Shown here piece by piece: positions 8,855 to 19,385 of a stretch of 64,000 nucleotides of DNA. The notes below the pieces were generated by a model. It searched no databases and was not told the origin of the DNA. It saw only the letters and a program-made list of their open reading frames with translations. The stretch's first letter is position 1. Each line of letters begins with the position of its first letter. A program made the translations under genes and the position numbers. Source of the stretch: Desulforamulus putei DSM 12395 (GTDB taxonomy: Bacteria > Bacillota > Desulfotomaculia > Desulfotomaculales > Desulfotomaculaceae); the NCBI RefSeq assembly GCF_900129195.1, contig NZ_FQUY01000003.1, forward strand, positions 1 to 64,000. Direction: 5' to 3'.

Positions 8855-9112
8855 ATGAATAATAATATAGTCGCTTTTCTTCATGTGGCCTTTTGGGTGT
8901 ATGAAATGATGCTGTTGATCAGGATTTTAATGTCCTGGATTCCGCACAACCCCTACAACCCGATTGCTCGCTTTCTTTATGAAACAACCGATCCCTATTT
9001 GAACATTTTCAGGCGTTTTATCCCGCCCATCGGCATGATTGATATTTCTCCCATCCTTGCTTTTCTGGTGCTGCGGATGATTCAGCAATTTGTATTCAGT
9101 TTGGTGAGATAA
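8855..9112 (+). CDS. ylmG: YggT/YlmG-family membrane protein
   Basis: An 85-residue protein with two hydrophobic segments and the family signature SWIPHNPYNPIARFLYETTD followed by PLNIFRR-like residues (YLNIFRRFIPP). Members are linked to cell division or osmotic tolerance, but their biochemical role is unknown. The stop codon directly abuts the ylmH start, pointing to translational coupling. Confidence 0.92.
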   Translation: MNNNIVAFLHVAFWVYEMMLLIRILMSWIPHNPYNPIARFLYETTDPYLNIFRRFIPPIGMIDISPILAFLVLRMIQQFVFSLVR

Positions 9113-9904
9113 ATGAAACTGGACCGGCAAGCCTTGATTGGTCACCTGAGGGATCAGGAAGAAAAAGCAATTCTTGCCAAAGTACTGGATCATGCCGAGA
9201 ACGTGTTGAAAAATCACCGGCCGCTGCTCACCAATTTTTACGACCCGTACCATACGGGTCTCATCATTTCTATGTTGGAACGAATCCCGGATCTTGATTT
9301 TGCCACCAATGGCGGTTATGAAACGGCGGAAAGGGTTCGCACCGCCATTTTTCCCGATTACCTGGATGAAAATAACATTGATTATGAAACGGTCCTGCTG
9401 GCGGTGGAGGGGAATTTTAAAATAGTGAAGGTAACCCACCGGGACTTTTTGGGCTCCATCTTGGGTTTGGGCATCAAACGGGAAATGGTGGGGGATTTGA
9501 TTGTCACAGACACAGGGTGCCAGGTTGTGGCGGTCAAAGAGGTGGCGCCCTACCTGAGCGCCAATTTAACCAGGGTACACCGGGTCCGGGTGGATGTCAG
9601 GGAAATCAAGCCGGAAGAGCTGGTACTGCCGGAAATAAAGGTGAAAGAAATTAAGACCACCGTGGCTTCCTTAAGACTGGACGCAGTGGCGGCCGCCGGC
9701 TTCGGGACCTCAAGGACACGCATTGCCAGGGAAATCTTAGCCGAGAAACTAAGTTTGAACTGGCACACTTGTTCAAATGTGGCATCTCCGGTGCGGCCGG
9801 GAGATATCATTTCCATGCGCGGCCGGGGCAGGATAGAGGTGGCGGAGGTTAAAGGAAGCACCAGAAGTGGCCGAATAGGTATAGTAATAAGGCGTTTTTT
9901 GTAA
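9113..9904 (+). CDS. ylmH: S4-domain RNA-binding protein YlmH
   Basis: A 263-residue YlmH protein. The N-terminal two thirds are the YlmH domain (ILGLGIKREMVGDL near the middle) and an S4 RNA-binding domain spans roughly 183-245 (ASLRLDAVAAAGFGTSR). In Firmicutes it belongs to a division cluster, and S4 proteins of this type act on stalled ribosomes/50S subunits. The ATG follows immediately after the ylmG stop. No separate ribosome binding site is evident beyond GGTGAGAT. Confidence 0.92.
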   Translation: MKLDRQALIGHLRDQEEKAILAKVLDHAENVLKNHRPLLTNFYDPYHTGLIISMLERIPDLDFATNGGYETAERVRTAIFPDYLDENNIDYETVLLAVEGNFKIVKVTHRDFLGSILGLGIKREMVGDLIVTDTGCQVVAVKEVAPYLSANLTRVHRVRVDVREIKPEELVLPEIKVKEIKTTVASLRLDAVAAAGFGTSRTRIAREILAEKLSLNWHTCSNVASPVRPGDIISMRGRGRIEVAEVKGSTRSGRIGIVIRRFL

Positions 9905-9948
9905 AGGGATACCATCATCACAAAAGGCAGCATACGGGGGTGTAACCT

Positions 9949-10494
9949 ATGACAGTACTGACGCCCATGGAGATTCAGACCAGGGAATTTACCAAAGCCC
10001 TGCGGGGATACGATGTGAAGCAGGTGGACACATGGGTTCAAAAAATCAAGGAACATTATGAAAAACTTTATGTGGAGAACCACGAGTTAAGGGAGAAGCT
10101 GGCCCGGGCTGAAGAAAGCATGGTACATTACCGGGAATTGGAAGATGCCCTGCAGCGTACGCTGGTGATGGCCCAAAAAAATGCCGAAGACATGCGTAGC
10201 AATGCCGAACGGGAATCCAAAGTTATGCTGGAACAGGCAGAGGTGGCAGCCAGGACAATCAAGCAAAAGGCTGAGGAAGAAGCAGAGAGGATGATCAACG
10301 AGGCATCAAGAAAGGCCGAGGAAATGATTAAGCTGGCTGACGAAAGGGTTGGCGCCATTCTGGAGGAATACCGCCGGTTGGAGAAGCAAGCCAATGTGTT
10401 CAAGGTAAAATTTAAGGCTCTGCTGGAAGCGCAGCTGGCAATGGTGGAGGGAAAGCTGGAAGCAATCGAAGCCATTGAAGAAGAGAGCGCTTAG
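9949..10494 (+). CDS. divIVA: DivIVA-family septum/pole scaffold
   Basis: A 181-residue protein. The N-terminal membrane-binding part has the family pattern TPMEIQTREFTKALRGYD. It is followed by a long coiled coil rich in Glu, Lys and Ala that continues almost to the C-terminus. DivIVA recognises negative membrane curvature at the septum and poles and recruits division and sporulation partners. Located at the usual place after ylmH. Confidence 0.94.
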   Translation: MTVLTPMEIQTREFTKALRGYDVKQVDTWVQKIKEHYEKLYVENHELREKLARAEESMVHYRELEDALQRTLVMAQKNAEDMRSNAERESKVMLEQAEVAARTIKQKAEEEAERMINEASRKAEEMIKLADERVGAILEEYRRLEKQANVFKVKFKALLEAQLAMVEGKLEAIEAIEEESA

Positions 10495-10544
10495 ACCCCG
10501 GGGTATTCCTTTAGGGTCCTGTTGCGGTTTGGGGGAGTGGTCAA

Positions 10545-10832
10545 GTGCTGGATATCAGACAGGATGGAACAGGTGTTGTGATCAAGGTGCGGGTTCAGCC
10601 CAGGGCTTCCCAAAACAGCCTGGCCGGGGAGATGGAAGGGGCCCTTAAGGTGCGTTTAACCGCTCCGCCGGTGGACGGCGCCGCCAACGAAGCCTGCTGC
10701 AAATTTTTCGCTCAGCTATTCGGGGTGGCGAAAACCAATGTTACAATTATTTCGGGGCACACCGGTCGGAACAAGCTGGTTCGCATCGAAGGGGTCAGCG
10801 AAGCCCGGGCCCGCTCAGTCCTGAGAGCCTGA
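10545..10832 (+). CDS. yggU: DUF167 family protein YggU
   Basis: A 95-residue DUF167 protein: VIKVRVQPRAS near the N-terminus, then LKVRLTAPPVDGAANEA and ISGHTGRNKLVRI. Function is unknown. The GTG start follows GGGGGAG. In many Clostridia it lies between divIVA and ileS, as here. Confidence 0.9.
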   Translation: MLDIRQDGTGVVIKVRVQPRASQNSLAGEMEGALKVRLTAPPVDGAANEACCKFFAQLFGVAKTNVTIISGHTGRNKLVRIEGVSEARARSVLRA

Positions 10833-10837
10833 CCCCT

Positions 10838-10917
10838 TTTTCAAGTCGTATTCAAGTCAGGGACGGTTCTTGACTTGAATTTAAGAACCGTCCCCGACTT
10901 GAATTTAACTTGAATTG
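10838..10917. repeat. REP-like long palindrome (GGGACGGTTCTT)
   Basis: A perfect 12-bp inverted repeat GGGACGGTTCTT (10860-10871) and AAGAACCGTCCC (10883-10894) is flanked by TTCAAGTC and GACTTGAA, extending the stem to about 20 bp with one mismatch. A second TTCAAGT copy on each side makes arms of about 35 bases. The GGGACGGTTCT core resembles repetitive palindromes mobilised by REP-associated tyrosine transposases in related genomes (recall, not a search). Confidence 0.7.
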
Positions 10918-10935
10918 GGTTTGCAGTTCCCCTGG

Positions 10936-10964
10936 TTGACCTGCGTGTCGTATTTGGTTATAAT
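10936..10964 (+). promoter_or_regulatory. promoter of the ileS T-box transcript
   Basis: TTGACC at 10936-10941 and TATAAT at 10959-10964 with a 17-base spacer, immediately upstream of the T-box leader. Confidence 0.85.
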
Positions 10965-10984
10965 ATTGCTGTTATTTAAATATT

Positions 10985-11233
10985 TGAAGTTCCTATGAAC
11001 GGGAAAGTAAAATGATGGATGCTGTACAGAGAGTCCGGGCCTGGTGGAATCCGGATCAGAACCATCCTTTGAATATCACCCGGGAGGTGCCTGCTGAAAC
11101 CTGTAAACCCAGGGAGTAGGTTTGGCCGGTGCACCGCCGTTAACGGTGTTCGGAGTGTTCAGGAATGATCCTGTTCATGAGGGTGGTACCGCGGGTAATA
11201 AGCTCGTCCCTTTGGGGGCGGGCTTTTATTTTT
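10985..11233 (+). ncRNA. T-box leader, isoleucine specifier
   Basis: A T-box riboswitch. Stem I contains AGTA near the base and AGAGAG distally; the specifier loop reads GAAT-ATC-ACCCGGG, giving the Ile codon ATC at about 11075. The conserved T-box AGGGTGGTACCGCGG is at 11180-11194. A terminator (GCTCGTCCC, GGGGGCGGGC, then TTTTATTTTT) follows at 11202-11233. Uncharged tRNA-Ile is expected to stabilise the antiterminator and switch ileS on. Confidence 0.95.
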
Positions 11234-11268
11234 AACTTAAAGTGCAAAAAGGCAGGAGTGAAGTTTCA

Positions 11269-14061
11269 GTGGACTACAGTAAAACCCTTAACTTGCCCCA
11301 AACAGATTTTCCCATGCGGGGGAACTTGCCCCAGAGGGAACCCGAAATTCTACGGTACTGGAAAGAGATTGATCTGTACAACAAAGTGCAAGAAAAGAAC
11401 CGGGGAAAGACCAAGTACATTTTGCATGACGGTCCCCCCTATGCCAACGGCCATATCCACCTGGGACATACCTTGAACAAGGTTTTGAAGGATATGGTGG
11501 TGAAATACCGCTCCATGGCCGGTTACGATGCTCCCTATGTGCCGGGGTGGGATACCCACGGCCTGCCCATTGAGCAGCAGGCCATAAAACAGCTGGGGAT
11601 CAACCGCCATCAGGTCAACCCGGTGGAGTTCCGCGCCAAGTGCAGGGATTATGCCCTGCAGTGGGCCAAAATTCAAAGTGAAGAGTTTCAACGCCTGGGC
11701 GTGCGGGGAGATTGGGACCGCCCCTATTACACCCTGCTGCCCCAATATGAGGCCACCCAAATTCGTGTATTCGGGGAAATGGCCAAAAAGGGCTATATTT
11801 ACAAGGGCCTGAAGCCTGTTTACTGGTGCGCCAGCTGTGAAACCGCACTGGCCGAAGCCGAAGTGGAATATGCGGATAAAACTTCTCCCTCTATTTACGT
11901 GAAATTCCCGGTGAAGGACGGCAAGGGGGTACTGCCGGAGGATGCAGCAGTGGTGATCTGGACCACCACTCCCTGGACCTTGCCGGCCAACGTGGCCATT
12001 GCGGTTCACCCGGAATTTGATTATGTGCTGGCGCTGGTGAAGGGTCACAAAGTGGTGGTGGCCAAAGGGCTGCTGGAAACCTTCCGGCAGGCGGTGGAGG
12101 CTGAAACAGCGGAAATCCTGGCCACTTATAAAGGGGAACAACTGGAACGGGTGGTTTGCCGCCATCCCTTTGTGGACCGTGATTCCCTTGTTATTTTGGG
12201 TGAACACGTCACCCTGGAGGCCGGTACCGGAGCGGTGCACACCGCGCCGGGACACGGTGAAGAAGACTTCCTGGTCGGCAAACAATACGGCTTGCCGGTT
12301 CTGGCGCCTCTGGACAACCGCGGTAGATTTACCGCTGAAGGCGGCAAATTCCAGGGCCAGTTTGTCCTGGATGCCAACAAAGCCATTATTGAAGAATTAA
12401 AAGAAAAGGATGTATTAATGGGTCACGGCCAGATTAAACACCAGTACCCTCACTGCTGGCGTTGCAAACAGCCCATTTTCTTCCGGGCCACCGAGCAGTG
12501 GTTTGCTTCGGTGGACGGCTTCCGCCAGGAGGCTTTAAAGGCCATCCGCAGTGTCAAATGGGTGCCGGCCTGGGGTGAAGACCGCATTTACAACATGGTG
12601 GAAGGCCGGGGCGACTGGTGCGTATCCCGCCAGCGGACTTGGGGCGTGCCCATTCCCATCTTCTACTGCAATGACTGCGGTAAAGAAATCATTACTGAAG
12701 AAACCATTGCCCATATTGAAAAGTTGTTTAAGGAACATGGTTCGGACATCTGGTTTGCCAAAGATGCCAATGAACTGGCGCCTCCCGGCTTAACCTGTCA
12801 CCACTGCGGGCAGGGCAAGGACTTCCGCAAGGAGACCGATACCATGGATGTTTGGTTTGATTCCGGCTCCAGTCACCTGGCGGTACTGGACCAGCCGGAG
12901 CTGTGGCCGGAACTCCGGTGGCCCGCCGACCTGTACCTGGAAGGCAGCGACCAGCACCGGGGCTGGTTTAACTCCTCCTTATCCACCTCGGTGGCCGTCA
13001 CCGGTAAACCGCCTTATAAAACGGTGTTGACCCACGGCTTTACCGTGGATGAGAAGGGGCGTAAAATGTCCAAATCCCTGGGCAACGTGGTGGATCCGTT
13101 AAAAATCTGTGACCAGATGGGCGCTGATATTCTACGTCTCTGGGTTTCTTCTGCCGACTACCGGTCAGACCTGGCGTTGTCCCAAAATATTTTGAAACAG
13201 ATCGCCGAATCATACCGTAAGATACGGAACACCGCCCGCTTCCTGCTGGGCAACCTGTATGACTTCGACCCGGTAAAAGATAAAGTAGCCTATGACCAGC
13301 TTCCCGAATTGGACCGGGTGGCCCTGATGGAACTCCATAAATTAATCAAGCAGGTGTTAGCGGCCTATGAAAACTACGAGTTCCACGTGGTTTATCATGC
13401 GGTACACAATTACTGTGTGGTGGACCTGAGCGCCTTCTACCTGGATATCATCAAGGACCGCCTGTACACGGCGCCACCGGCTTCCCTGGAACGCCGGGCG
13501 GCTCAAACGGTTCTCTTTGAGGTGCTGGATGCGCTGGTCCGCCTGCTGACGCCGGTTTTAGCTTTCACCACCGAAGAAATCTACAAGCACATGCCGGTGG
13601 CCGGTGAGCGACTAGCCAGTGTACAGCTGCTGGATATGCCGGAAGTAAATATGGAATACCTGGATGCGGAACTGGAGAAGAAGTGGGATAAAATCCATGC
13701 CATCCGTAAAGAGGTATTGAAGGCCCTGGAAATGGCCCGCCAGAATAAGGTGATCGGCAATGCCCTAGAGGCCGGCGTTGACCTGTATGCGGCCGGGGAG
13801 GTAGAAGAACTGCTCAAGCCTATGGCCGGTGAATTGTCTACCCTGTTCATTGTTTCCAGGGTAAATCTGCAGCCCCTGTCCGCAGCGCCGGCGGAAGCTG
13901 TCAAAGCGGAGGACCTGGACCTGGCAGTTAAAGTGTCTCCCGCCCCGGGAACCAAGTGTGAACGCTGCTGGATGTACCATGAAGAGGTGGGCAGTGACGC
14001 TGAACACGCCACCCTTTGCCCCCGCTGTGCCCGCGTGGTAAAAGAATACCACACTGTATAA
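11269..14061 (+). CDS. ileS: isoleucyl-tRNA synthetase
   Basis: A 930-residue class I synthetase that charges tRNA-Ile in the cytoplasm. The HIGH motif is HIHLGH (62-67), the KMSKS loop is at 599-603, the CP1 editing domain lies between them ([22 protein letters not shown]), and a zinc site is formed by CERCW and CPRCA near the C-terminus. GTG 11269 gives [10 protein letters not shown] and the family N-terminus [12 protein letters not shown], and AGGAG precedes it. An upstream in-frame GTG at 11242 lacks a site. Regulated by the T-box leader. Confidence 0.97.
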   Translation: MDYSKTLNLPQTDFPMRGNLPQREPEILRYWKEIDLYNKVQEKNRGKTKYILHDGPPYANGHIHLGHTLNKVLKDMVVKYRSMAGYDAPYVPGWDTHGLPIEQQAIKQLGINRHQVNPVEFRAKCRDYALQWAKIQSEEFQRLGVRGDWDRPYYTLLPQYEATQIRVFGEMAKKGYIYKGLKPVYWCASCETALAEAEVEYADKTSPSIYVKFPVKDGKGVLPEDAAVVIWTTTPWTLPANVAIAVHPEFDYVLALVKGHKVVVAKGLLETFRQAVEAETAEILATYKGEQLERVVCRHPFVDRDSLVILGEHVTLEAGTGAVHTAPGHGEEDFLVGKQYGLPVLAPLDNRGRFTAEGGKFQGQFVLDANKAIIEELKEKDVLMGHGQIKHQYPHCWRCKQPIFFRATEQWFASVDGFRQEALKAIRSVKWVPAWGEDRIYNMVEGRGDWCVSRQRTWGVPIPIFYCNDCGKEIITEETIAHIEKLFKEHGSDIWFAKDANELAPPGLTCHHCGQGKDFRKETDTMDVWFDSGSSHLAVLDQPELWPELRWPADLYLEGSDQHRGWFNSSLSTSVAVTGKPPYKTVLTHGFTVDEKGRKMSKSLGNVVDPLKICDQMGADILRLWVSSADYRSDLALSQNILKQIAESYRKIRNTARFLLGNLYDFDPVKDKVAYDQLPELDRVALMELHKLIKQVLAAYENYEFHVVYHAVHNYCVVDLSAFYLDIIKDRLYTAPPASLERRAAQTVLFEVLDALVRLLTPVLAFTTEEIYKHMPVAGERLASVQLLDMPEVNMEYLDAELEKKWDKIHAIRKEVLKALEMARQNKVIGNALEAGVDLYAAGEVEELLKPMAGELSTLFIVSRVNLQPLSAAPAEAVKAEDLDLAVKVSPAPGTKCERCWMYHEEVGSDAEHATLCPRCARVVKEYHTV

Positions 14062-14094
14062 AAAAAGAGGGAGTTGCTGTGAAAGGCAACTCCC
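14060..14094 (-). terminator. terminator for the minus-strand SASP gene
   Basis: GGGAGTTGC (14069-14077) pairs with GCAACTCCC (14086-14094). On the minus strand the stem is followed by a T run (the A run at 14060-14066). It also lies just after ileS and may act in both directions. Confidence 0.75.
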
Positions 14095-14097
14095 TTA

Positions 14098-14349
14098 CTA
14101 TAATTCTCCTGCCCGCAGGGCATCTAAATCAATCAGTCCCTTTTTCGCCCGCTGGGTGATGATACCCCCGATACGCCCCGATTCAGCGGAAGTTAAAGCG
14201 CCCCAACCTTCTTTTTTTACCTTTTCAGCCAGTCCCAACTCTGCGGCGATTTCCAACTTTAATAAATCCATAGGTGTAGGCTTCTTTTTCTTTTTGTTTT
14301 GGCCCTTGCCAGGTTCTCTGGATTTTGCCGTTTTTATCCTTGATTCCAT
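14098..14349 (-). CDS. small acid-soluble spore protein, SspF-like alpha/beta type
   Basis: An 83-residue basic protein. After a Lys-rich N-terminus it has LLKLEIAAELGLAEKVKKEG, then WGALTSAESGRIGGIITQR, the pattern of alpha/beta SASPs and particularly of Bacillus SspF (a KxELAxxLG helix followed by VKxxGWG). Such proteins bind and protect DNA in dormant spores. The ATG at 14349 is preceded by AGGGAGGT. It is transcribed against ileS. It supports a spore-forming host; forespore (sigma-G) control is expected but no promoter was confidently seen. Confidence 0.8.
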   Translation of the reverse strand: MESRIKTAKSREPGKGQNKKKKKPTPMDLLKLEIAAELGLAEKVKKEGWGALTSAESGRIGGIITQRAKKGLIDLDALRAGEL

Positions 14350-14366
14350 GATACCTCCCTGAACAA

Positions 14367-14395
14367 GAACCCCCCACAACGGAGGGGTTCTTTTT
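14367..14395 (+). terminator. intrinsic terminator
   Basis: GAACCCC (14367-14373) pairs with GGGGTTC (14384-14390), followed by TTTTT on the plus strand. It sits upstream of the divergent SASP gene and may stop read-through from ileS. Confidence 0.65.
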
Positions 14396-14740
14396 GCCGG
14401 GCCATCATGGTCATAACCGGATCCTGCAGCAGCCTTAGCAATCCCAGACCCACAAAGGGGTGAAAGGCATCCGCAAATAAACCAGGTTATCCCCCAAAGA
14501 GCTAAATAATTACGAGCGGATCATTAGATAGCCCCCCGGGTTGTCATGATAAACCCCGGCAATATCATTATGTCCTGGATTGTGGGGAAATATTTATGAA
14601 TGACCAAGGTGTTGCCGGTCATAAAATAACTTAAAGAAAAGATCGGTTAAGAATTTTAAGATAAAATATTTTTTCACTAAAAGGAATTTTACGGTTATAG
14701 AAAGAAAATAAGCAGGTGTGTAAAAGTGCATAGCAACGGA
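14396..14740. other. gene-free stretch before the glycine riboswitch
   Basis: About 345 bases with no credible gene; only very short open frames are present. A weak promoter candidate (TTCACT at 14673 and TTATAG at 14695, 16-base spacer) could start the riboswitch transcript. No other structure recognised. Confidence 0.35.
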
Positions 14741-14745
14741 TGATG

Positions 14746-14976
14746 GCTGTGGGAGAGACCCCCGGGGGGCGCCGAAGGAGCAAAACCAGTTTTCCAGCTG
14801 AGGGAAACGGTTAAACTCTCAGGCAAAAGGACTGCAGCCGGACGTGGCTCTGGAGAGTTCCTGCCGTTTTGCATCACGCGGGACACCAAAGGGGAAGCTT
14901 TCCATTGGGAAGTCATCTCTCAGGTTAAAAGGACAGGGTTATACCAGCAGCGGTATAATTCTGTCCATTTCTTTTT
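14746..14976 (+). ncRNA. tandem glycine riboswitch with terminator
   Basis: Two glycine aptamers in tandem. The first shows GGGAGAGACCC, GGCGCCGAAGGAGCAAA, and AACTCTCAGGCAAAAGGACT. The second shows CTCTGGAGAG, CACCAAAGGGG, and ATCTCTCAGGTTAAAAGGACAG. A terminator-like hairpin follows at 14931-14967 (GGACAG..TTATACC against GGTATAA..CTGTCC) with a T-rich tail to 14976, and its 5' strand overlaps the second aptamer end. Glycine binding should prevent termination and switch on the cleavage operon downstream. Confidence 0.93.
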
Positions 14977-15032
14977 GCCGCCGGGTAAACCGTCTCCGGC
15001 CAGAACATAATAGTACCAAGGAGGTGGATGGT

Positions 15033-16127
15033 GTGACGGAGGTAAAACGTACACCTCTTTACAATGCCCACGTGGCAGCGGGGGCCAAAATGGTGGAATT
15101 CGGGGGCTGGTTGATGCCTGTCCAGTATGAAGGAATTATAAAAGAGCACCAGGCCGTGAGGTCTGCCGCCGGGCTGTTTGATGTATCCCACATGGGTGAG
15201 CTAAAAATCTCAGGCCGGGGCGCCAGGGAGTTTATTCAGAAACTGATCACCAATGATGTTTCCCGCCTCAGACCCGGCTGCGCTCTCTATTCGCCCATGT
15301 GCAATCCACAGGGCGGCACCATCGATGATTTACTGGTGTATCAACTGGAAGACGACCAGTACCTGCTGGTGGTAAATGCAGCCAATACCGAAAAGGATTA
15401 TAACTGGGTCAGGAGTCAAGCCCCGGCAACCGTTACCATTGAAAATGTATCCGAGGTAACCTGCCAGCTGGCTTTACAGGGGCCGGCGGCCCAAGGGATT
15501 TTACAGAAAATTACCGCTATTAACCTCGGCGACATTCGGTATTTTTGTTTTGTTTACGGACGGGTGGAGGGGGTCCAATGCCTGATCTCACGCACCGGTT
15601 ATACCGGCGAAGACGGTTTTGAGTTGTATTTTCCGGCGGAGCATGCCGAGGCCCTGTGGCAGGCCATCCTGGCAGCCGGCCAGTGGGAAGGAATAAAACC
15701 GGCCGGTCTGGGCGCCCGGGATACGCTTCGTTTTGAAGCCTGCCTGGCCCTCTACGGACACGAGCTGACCGAAGAAATTTCCCCCCTGATGGCAGGACTG
15801 GGCTGGACAGTGAAATTCAATAAGCCGGCGTTTATCGGCAGAGAAGCGTTGCTGAAGGAAAAGGAAGCGGGTCCCACCCACAGGCTGGTGGGGGTGGAAA
15901 TGATTGACCGGGGAATCCCGCGCCAGGGTTATCCTCTTTTTAAAGAGGGCCGGCAAGTAGGTTGGGTTACTTCCGGCACCTTCGCACCTACCCTGGGCAA
16001 AAATTTAGCTCTGGCCTATGTGGCGGTTGAGTGGGCGGCGACAGGCGGCGAACTGGATGTCATGGTCCGCCATAAACTGTTGAAAGCCCGCATTGTGCCG
16101 AAACCATTTTATAAACGGGAGGTATAA
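15033..16127 (+). CDS. gcvT: glycine cleavage system T protein (aminomethyltransferase)
   Basis: A 364-residue tetrahydrofolate-dependent aminomethyltransferase. It releases ammonia from the aminomethyl group carried on GcvH and passes the one-carbon unit to THF. Family motifs seen are FDVSHMGE near 45-52, [12 protein letters not shown] near 105, GYTGEDGFE near 190 and GLGARDTLR near 225. The GTG at 15033 follows AAGGAGGT and gives the expected N-terminus [13 protein letters not shown]; the open frame upstream overlaps the riboswitch and is not coding. First gene of the gcv operon. Confidence 0.95.
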   Translation: MTEVKRTPLYNAHVAAGAKMVEFGGWLMPVQYEGIIKEHQAVRSAAGLFDVSHMGELKISGRGAREFIQKLITNDVSRLRPGCALYSPMCNPQGGTIDDLLVYQLEDDQYLLVVNAANTEKDYNWVRSQAPATVTIENVSEVTCQLALQGPAAQGILQKITAINLGDIRYFCFVYGRVEGVQCLISRTGYTGEDGFELYFPAEHAEALWQAILAAGQWEGIKPAGLGARDTLRFEACLALYGHELTEEISPLMAGLGWTVKFNKPAFIGREALLKEKEAGPTHRLVGVEMIDRGIPRQGYPLFKEGRQVGWVTSGTFAPTLGKNLALAYVAVEWAATGGELDVMVRHKLLKARIVPKPFYKREV

Positions 16128-16129
16128 AA

Positions 16130-16516
16130 ATGAACGTACCGGTTGAATTAAAGTACAGCAGAGAACATGAATGGGTAAGGGTTGAAGGCAATCGTGCCAT
16201 TATCGGCATTACCGACTTTGCCCAGGAGTCCATGGGGGACATCGTGTTTGTGGAACTTCCCTCCGTGGGGGATACCGTAGAAGCGGAAGAACCCTTCGGT
16301 GTGGTGGAATCCGTAAAGACCGCCAGTGACCTGTATGCCCCGGTCAGCGGTGAGGTGGTAGAGGTGAACAATGAACCGGTGGATGCACCGGAAGTCATTA
16401 ATCAAGATCCCTATGGCAAGGGATGGATGATTGTGGTGGAAATGTCCGACCCGTCCCAGTTAGAGAATTTACTAAGTGCCGAACAATACAAAGCAATGGT
16501 GGAAGAACAAGCATAA
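16130..16516 (+). CDS. gcvH: glycine cleavage system H protein
   Basis: A 128-residue lipoyl carrier protein that shuttles the aminomethyl intermediate between the P, T and L proteins. The lipoylation lysine is Lys63 in ESVKTASD. The N-terminus has EHEWVRVEG and the family IGITDFAQ. It starts two bases after gcvT, with GGGAGGT inside the gcvT end. Confidence 0.97.
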   Translation: MNVPVELKYSREHEWVRVEGNRAIIGITDFAQESMGDIVFVELPSVGDTVEAEEPFGVVESVKTASDLYAPVSGEVVEVNNEPVDAPEVINQDPYGKGWMIVVEMSDPSQLENLLSAEQYKAMVEEQA

Positions 16517-16537
16517 CGAGGAAAGAAGGTAGGTATT

Positions 16538-17878
16538 TTGCGATTCATTCCTCATACGGAAGAAGAACGCCGGCAAATGCTTAACTTGTTAGGGATTGAA
16601 AACACCGACCGGTTGTTTGAAGGGATTCCCCGGGAGGTCCGGCTCAACCGGGAGCTTCAGGTGGATGGCGGTTTATCGGAAATGGAACTGTCCCGCCACA
16701 TGGCTTCTTTGGCCGAAGTCAACACAGGGGTGGACAAAACCATTTGCTTTTTGGGCGCCGGCGCCTATGATCATTACGTGCCCAGCGCCGTAAAACATAT
16801 TTTGTCCAGGTCGGAATTTTATACGGCCTATACCCCTTACCAGCCCGAAATCAGCCAGGGTGTACTGCAATCCATCTTTGAGTATCAAAGTATGATCTGT
16901 CTCCTCACCGGCATGGATGTGGCCAACGCCTCCATGTACGACGGCGCCAGCGCTCTGGCCGAGGCAGCCTTGATGGCCTGTGCTTCCACCAGGCGGGACC
17001 GTGTGGTGGTGGCAAGGACTGTCCACCCGGAATACCGGGAAGTGGTAAGGACGTACCTGTATGGACCCGGCATCAAAATCAGTGAAGCGCCTTACCGGGA
17101 GGGGCTGACCCGGGCCGAGGATGCCGCCGGTTTGTTAGATCAAAACACCGCTGCGCTGCTGGTGCAGTATCCCAACTTTTTTGGCTGCATTGAGGACTTG
17201 AGGAAGCTGGCGGAGGCAGCTCACTCGGTGGGAGCCCTGCTGGTGGTCTGCGCCGACCCCATCGCCCTGGGCATGTTAAAGTCGCCGGGTCAGTGCGGGG
17301 CGGACATTGTGGTAGGGGAGGGACAGCCCTTGGGGATCCCCCTGTCCTACGGCGGGCCCTACCTGGGCTTCCTGGCCTGCCGGGAAAAATTCCTGAGAAA
17401 AATGCCTGGCAGAATTGTGGGTCAAACAACGGATGTGGATGGCCGCCGGGCCTATGTGCTGACCCTGCAGGCCCGGGAACAGCATATCCGCCGGGATAAG
17501 GCCACTTCCAACATTTGCTCCAACCAGGCCCTGTGCGCCCTGGCGGCTACGGTGTATTTAAGTCTGGTGGGCAGGCACGGCTTGCGGCAGGTGGCTGAAC
17601 TATGCCTTCAAAAAACAGCCTATGCCAGAAACCTGCTGGCAAAGTTACCCGGCTACCGGCTGCCCTGGCAGTCCCCGGTATTTAAAGAGTTTGTGATTGA
17701 AACGAAGGTAGCGCCGGAGATCATTAACAGAGAGCTGCTAAAACATAACATCCTGGGGGGGCTGGATTTGGGGCGCTATTACCCCGAACTGGCCGGGCAC
17801 ATGCTGTTCTGTGTCACCGAGAAAAGAAGCCGGCGGGAAATCGACCTGCTGGCGGATCGATTGGGGGCCATGTCATGA
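16538..17878 (+). CDS. gcvPA: glycine dehydrogenase (decarboxylating) subunit 1
   Basis: The 446-residue alpha subunit of the two-subunit P protein, which decarboxylates glycine using PLP and transfers the aminomethyl group to GcvH. Recognisable segments are [28 protein letters not shown], and [15 protein letters not shown] near the C-terminus. This subunit lacks the PLP lysine, which is in subunit 2. TTG start after GGAAAGAAGG. The stop overlaps the gcvPB start in ATGA. Confidence 0.96.
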   Translation: MRFIPHTEEERRQMLNLLGIENTDRLFEGIPREVRLNRELQVDGGLSEMELSRHMASLAEVNTGVDKTICFLGAGAYDHYVPSAVKHILSRSEFYTAYTPYQPEISQGVLQSIFEYQSMICLLTGMDVANASMYDGASALAEAALMACASTRRDRVVVARTVHPEYREVVRTYLYGPGIKISEAPYREGLTRAEDAAGLLDQNTAALLVQYPNFFGCIEDLRKLAEAAHSVGALLVVCADPIALGMLKSPGQCGADIVVGEGQPLGIPLSYGGPYLGFLACREKFLRKMPGRIVGQTTDVDGRRAYVLTLQAREQHIRRDKATSNICSNQALCALAATVYLSLVGRHGLRQVAELCLQKTAYARNLLAKLPGYRLPWQSPVFKEFVIETKVAPEIINRELLKHNILGGLDLGRYYPELAGHMLFCVTEKRSRREIDLLADRLGAMS

Positions 17879-19329
17879 CGGAAAAACTGATCTTTGAACT
17901 GGGCTCGCCCGGGCGCCGTGGTGTGGAATTTCCCGCCGGTGATGTCCCGGCAACAGCCCTTCATGAATTGCTGCCCCGGGAATATTTGAGAGAACAGTCC
18001 CCACCGCTGCCGGAGGTGGGTGAATTGGATGCGGTACGGCACTATGTAAGACTTTCCCGCATGAATTTTGGTGTGGATGTGGGGTTCTATCCCCTGGGCT
18101 CCTGCACCATGAAATATAACCCAAAGGTGGCGGAGGATGCCGCGGCTTTAAACGGTTTCGCCAATTTACACCCCTACCAGCCGGCGGAACTGAGCCAGGG
18201 CGCCCTGCGTTTGATGTATGAGACCCAGCAGGATTTAGCCGAAATTACCGGCATGGACGCCTTTACGTTGCAGCCTGCCGCCGGCGCCCACGGTGAGATG
18301 ACCGGCATGCTGATGATCAAGGCCTACCTGGAAAGCAAAGGGGAGACCGGCCGGACCAAGGTGATTGTACCGGATTCTGCCCACGGCACCAACCCGGCCA
18401 CCGCTACCCTCTGCGGCTTCCAGGTGGTGGAAGTGAAGTCCGATGAGCGGGGCGGCGTGGACCTGGCAGCGTTAAAGCAGGTGTTGGGGCCGGATGTGGC
18501 GGCGCTGATGCTGACCAATCCCAGCACCCTGGGACTGTTTGAAGACCATATCATAGAGATTGCCGACCTGGTTCACCGGGCCGGAGGCCTTTTATATTAC
18601 GACGGAGCCAACCTGAACGCCATTATGGGATATGCCCGACCCGGCGATATGGGTTTTGATGTGGTGCACTTGAATTTGCATAAAACCTTCGGCACTCCCC
18701 ACGGCGGCGGGGGACCGGGCGCCGGACCCGTAGGGGTCAAGGCAGAGTTGGAGCCCTTTTTGCCCAAACCGGTTGTCATTAAACAGGGCGACAGCTACCT
18801 GCTGGATTACAAGCGTCCACAGTCCATCGGCAGGGTAAAAGCCTTTTATGGTAATTTTGGTGTGGTGGTAAAGGCCTATACCTACCTGCGGGCCCTGGGC
18901 GGCCGGGGATTAAAGCAGGTATCGGAATTTGCGGTACTCAATGCCAACTATTTAATGAAGCGGTTGTCCAACCACTTAAGGATCCCTTACCGGCGGGTTT
19001 GCATGCACGAGTTTGTGGCCTCACCCCCCAGGGAGTGTAAGGAGCGTGGCATCAAAACCCTGGACATTGCCAAAAGGCTGTTGGACTACGGGTATCATCC
19101 TCCCACCGTTTACTTCCCGCTCATTGTCGAGGAAGCCATCATGATTGAACCCACGGAAACAGAAAGTAAAGAGACCCTGGATCGGTTTGCAGACAGCCTG
19201 ATCAAGGTTTTGGAGGAGGCCAGGGAAAATCCCGAGACACTGAAGAACGCGCCCTATACCACCCCCGTGCGCAGGTTGGATGAGGTCGCCGCCGCCCGCA
19301 AGCCGGTGCTGGGCTGGTTTCCTGAGTAA
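17875..19329 (+). CDS. gcvPB: glycine dehydrogenase (decarboxylating) subunit 2
   Basis: A 484-residue beta subunit carrying the PLP lysine, Lys270 in [16 protein letters not shown]. Other conserved segments are [12 protein letters not shown] near 78, LHPYQPAE and HGTNPATA. It overlaps gcvPA by four bases (ATGA). The dihydrolipoamide dehydrogenase (L protein) gene is not in this operon and must be supplied from elsewhere. Confidence 0.96.
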   Translation: MTEKLIFELGSPGRRGVEFPAGDVPATALHELLPREYLREQSPPLPEVGELDAVRHYVRLSRMNFGVDVGFYPLGSCTMKYNPKVAEDAAALNGFANLHPYQPAELSQGALRLMYETQQDLAEITGMDAFTLQPAAGAHGEMTGMLMIKAYLESKGETGRTKVIVPDSAHGTNPATATLCGFQVVEVKSDERGGVDLAALKQVLGPDVAALMLTNPSTLGLFEDHIIEIADLVHRAGGLLYYDGANLNAIMGYARPGDMGFDVVHLNLHKTFGTPHGGGGPGAGPVGVKAELEPFLPKPVVIKQGDSYLLDYKRPQSIGRVKAFYGNFGVVVKAYTYLRALGGRGLKQVSEFAVLNANYLMKRLSNHLRIPYRRVCMHEFVASPPRECKERGIKTLDIAKRLLDYGYHPPTVYFPLIVEEAIMIEPTETESKETLDRFADSLIKVLEEARENPETLKNAPYTTPVRRLDEVAAARKPVLGWFPE

Positions 19330-19349
19330 ATTTTGAGACAGGCAGCAGG

Positions 19350-19379
19350 TTGCTTTTCATATTTGGGCTGTGATATAAT
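19350..19379 (+). promoter_or_regulatory. promoter of the metal riboswitch transcript
   Basis: TTGCTT (19350-19355) and TATAAT (19374-19379), 18-base spacer. Transcription would begin near 19386, exactly at the first aptamer bases. Confidence 0.7.
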
Positions 19380-19385
19380 GTAACC

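Noticed and set aside
11350-12285. 311-codon open frame on the minus strand inside ileS
   Set aside because: It lies fully within the ileS coding region, has a His/Gly-rich low-quality composition and no ribosome binding site.
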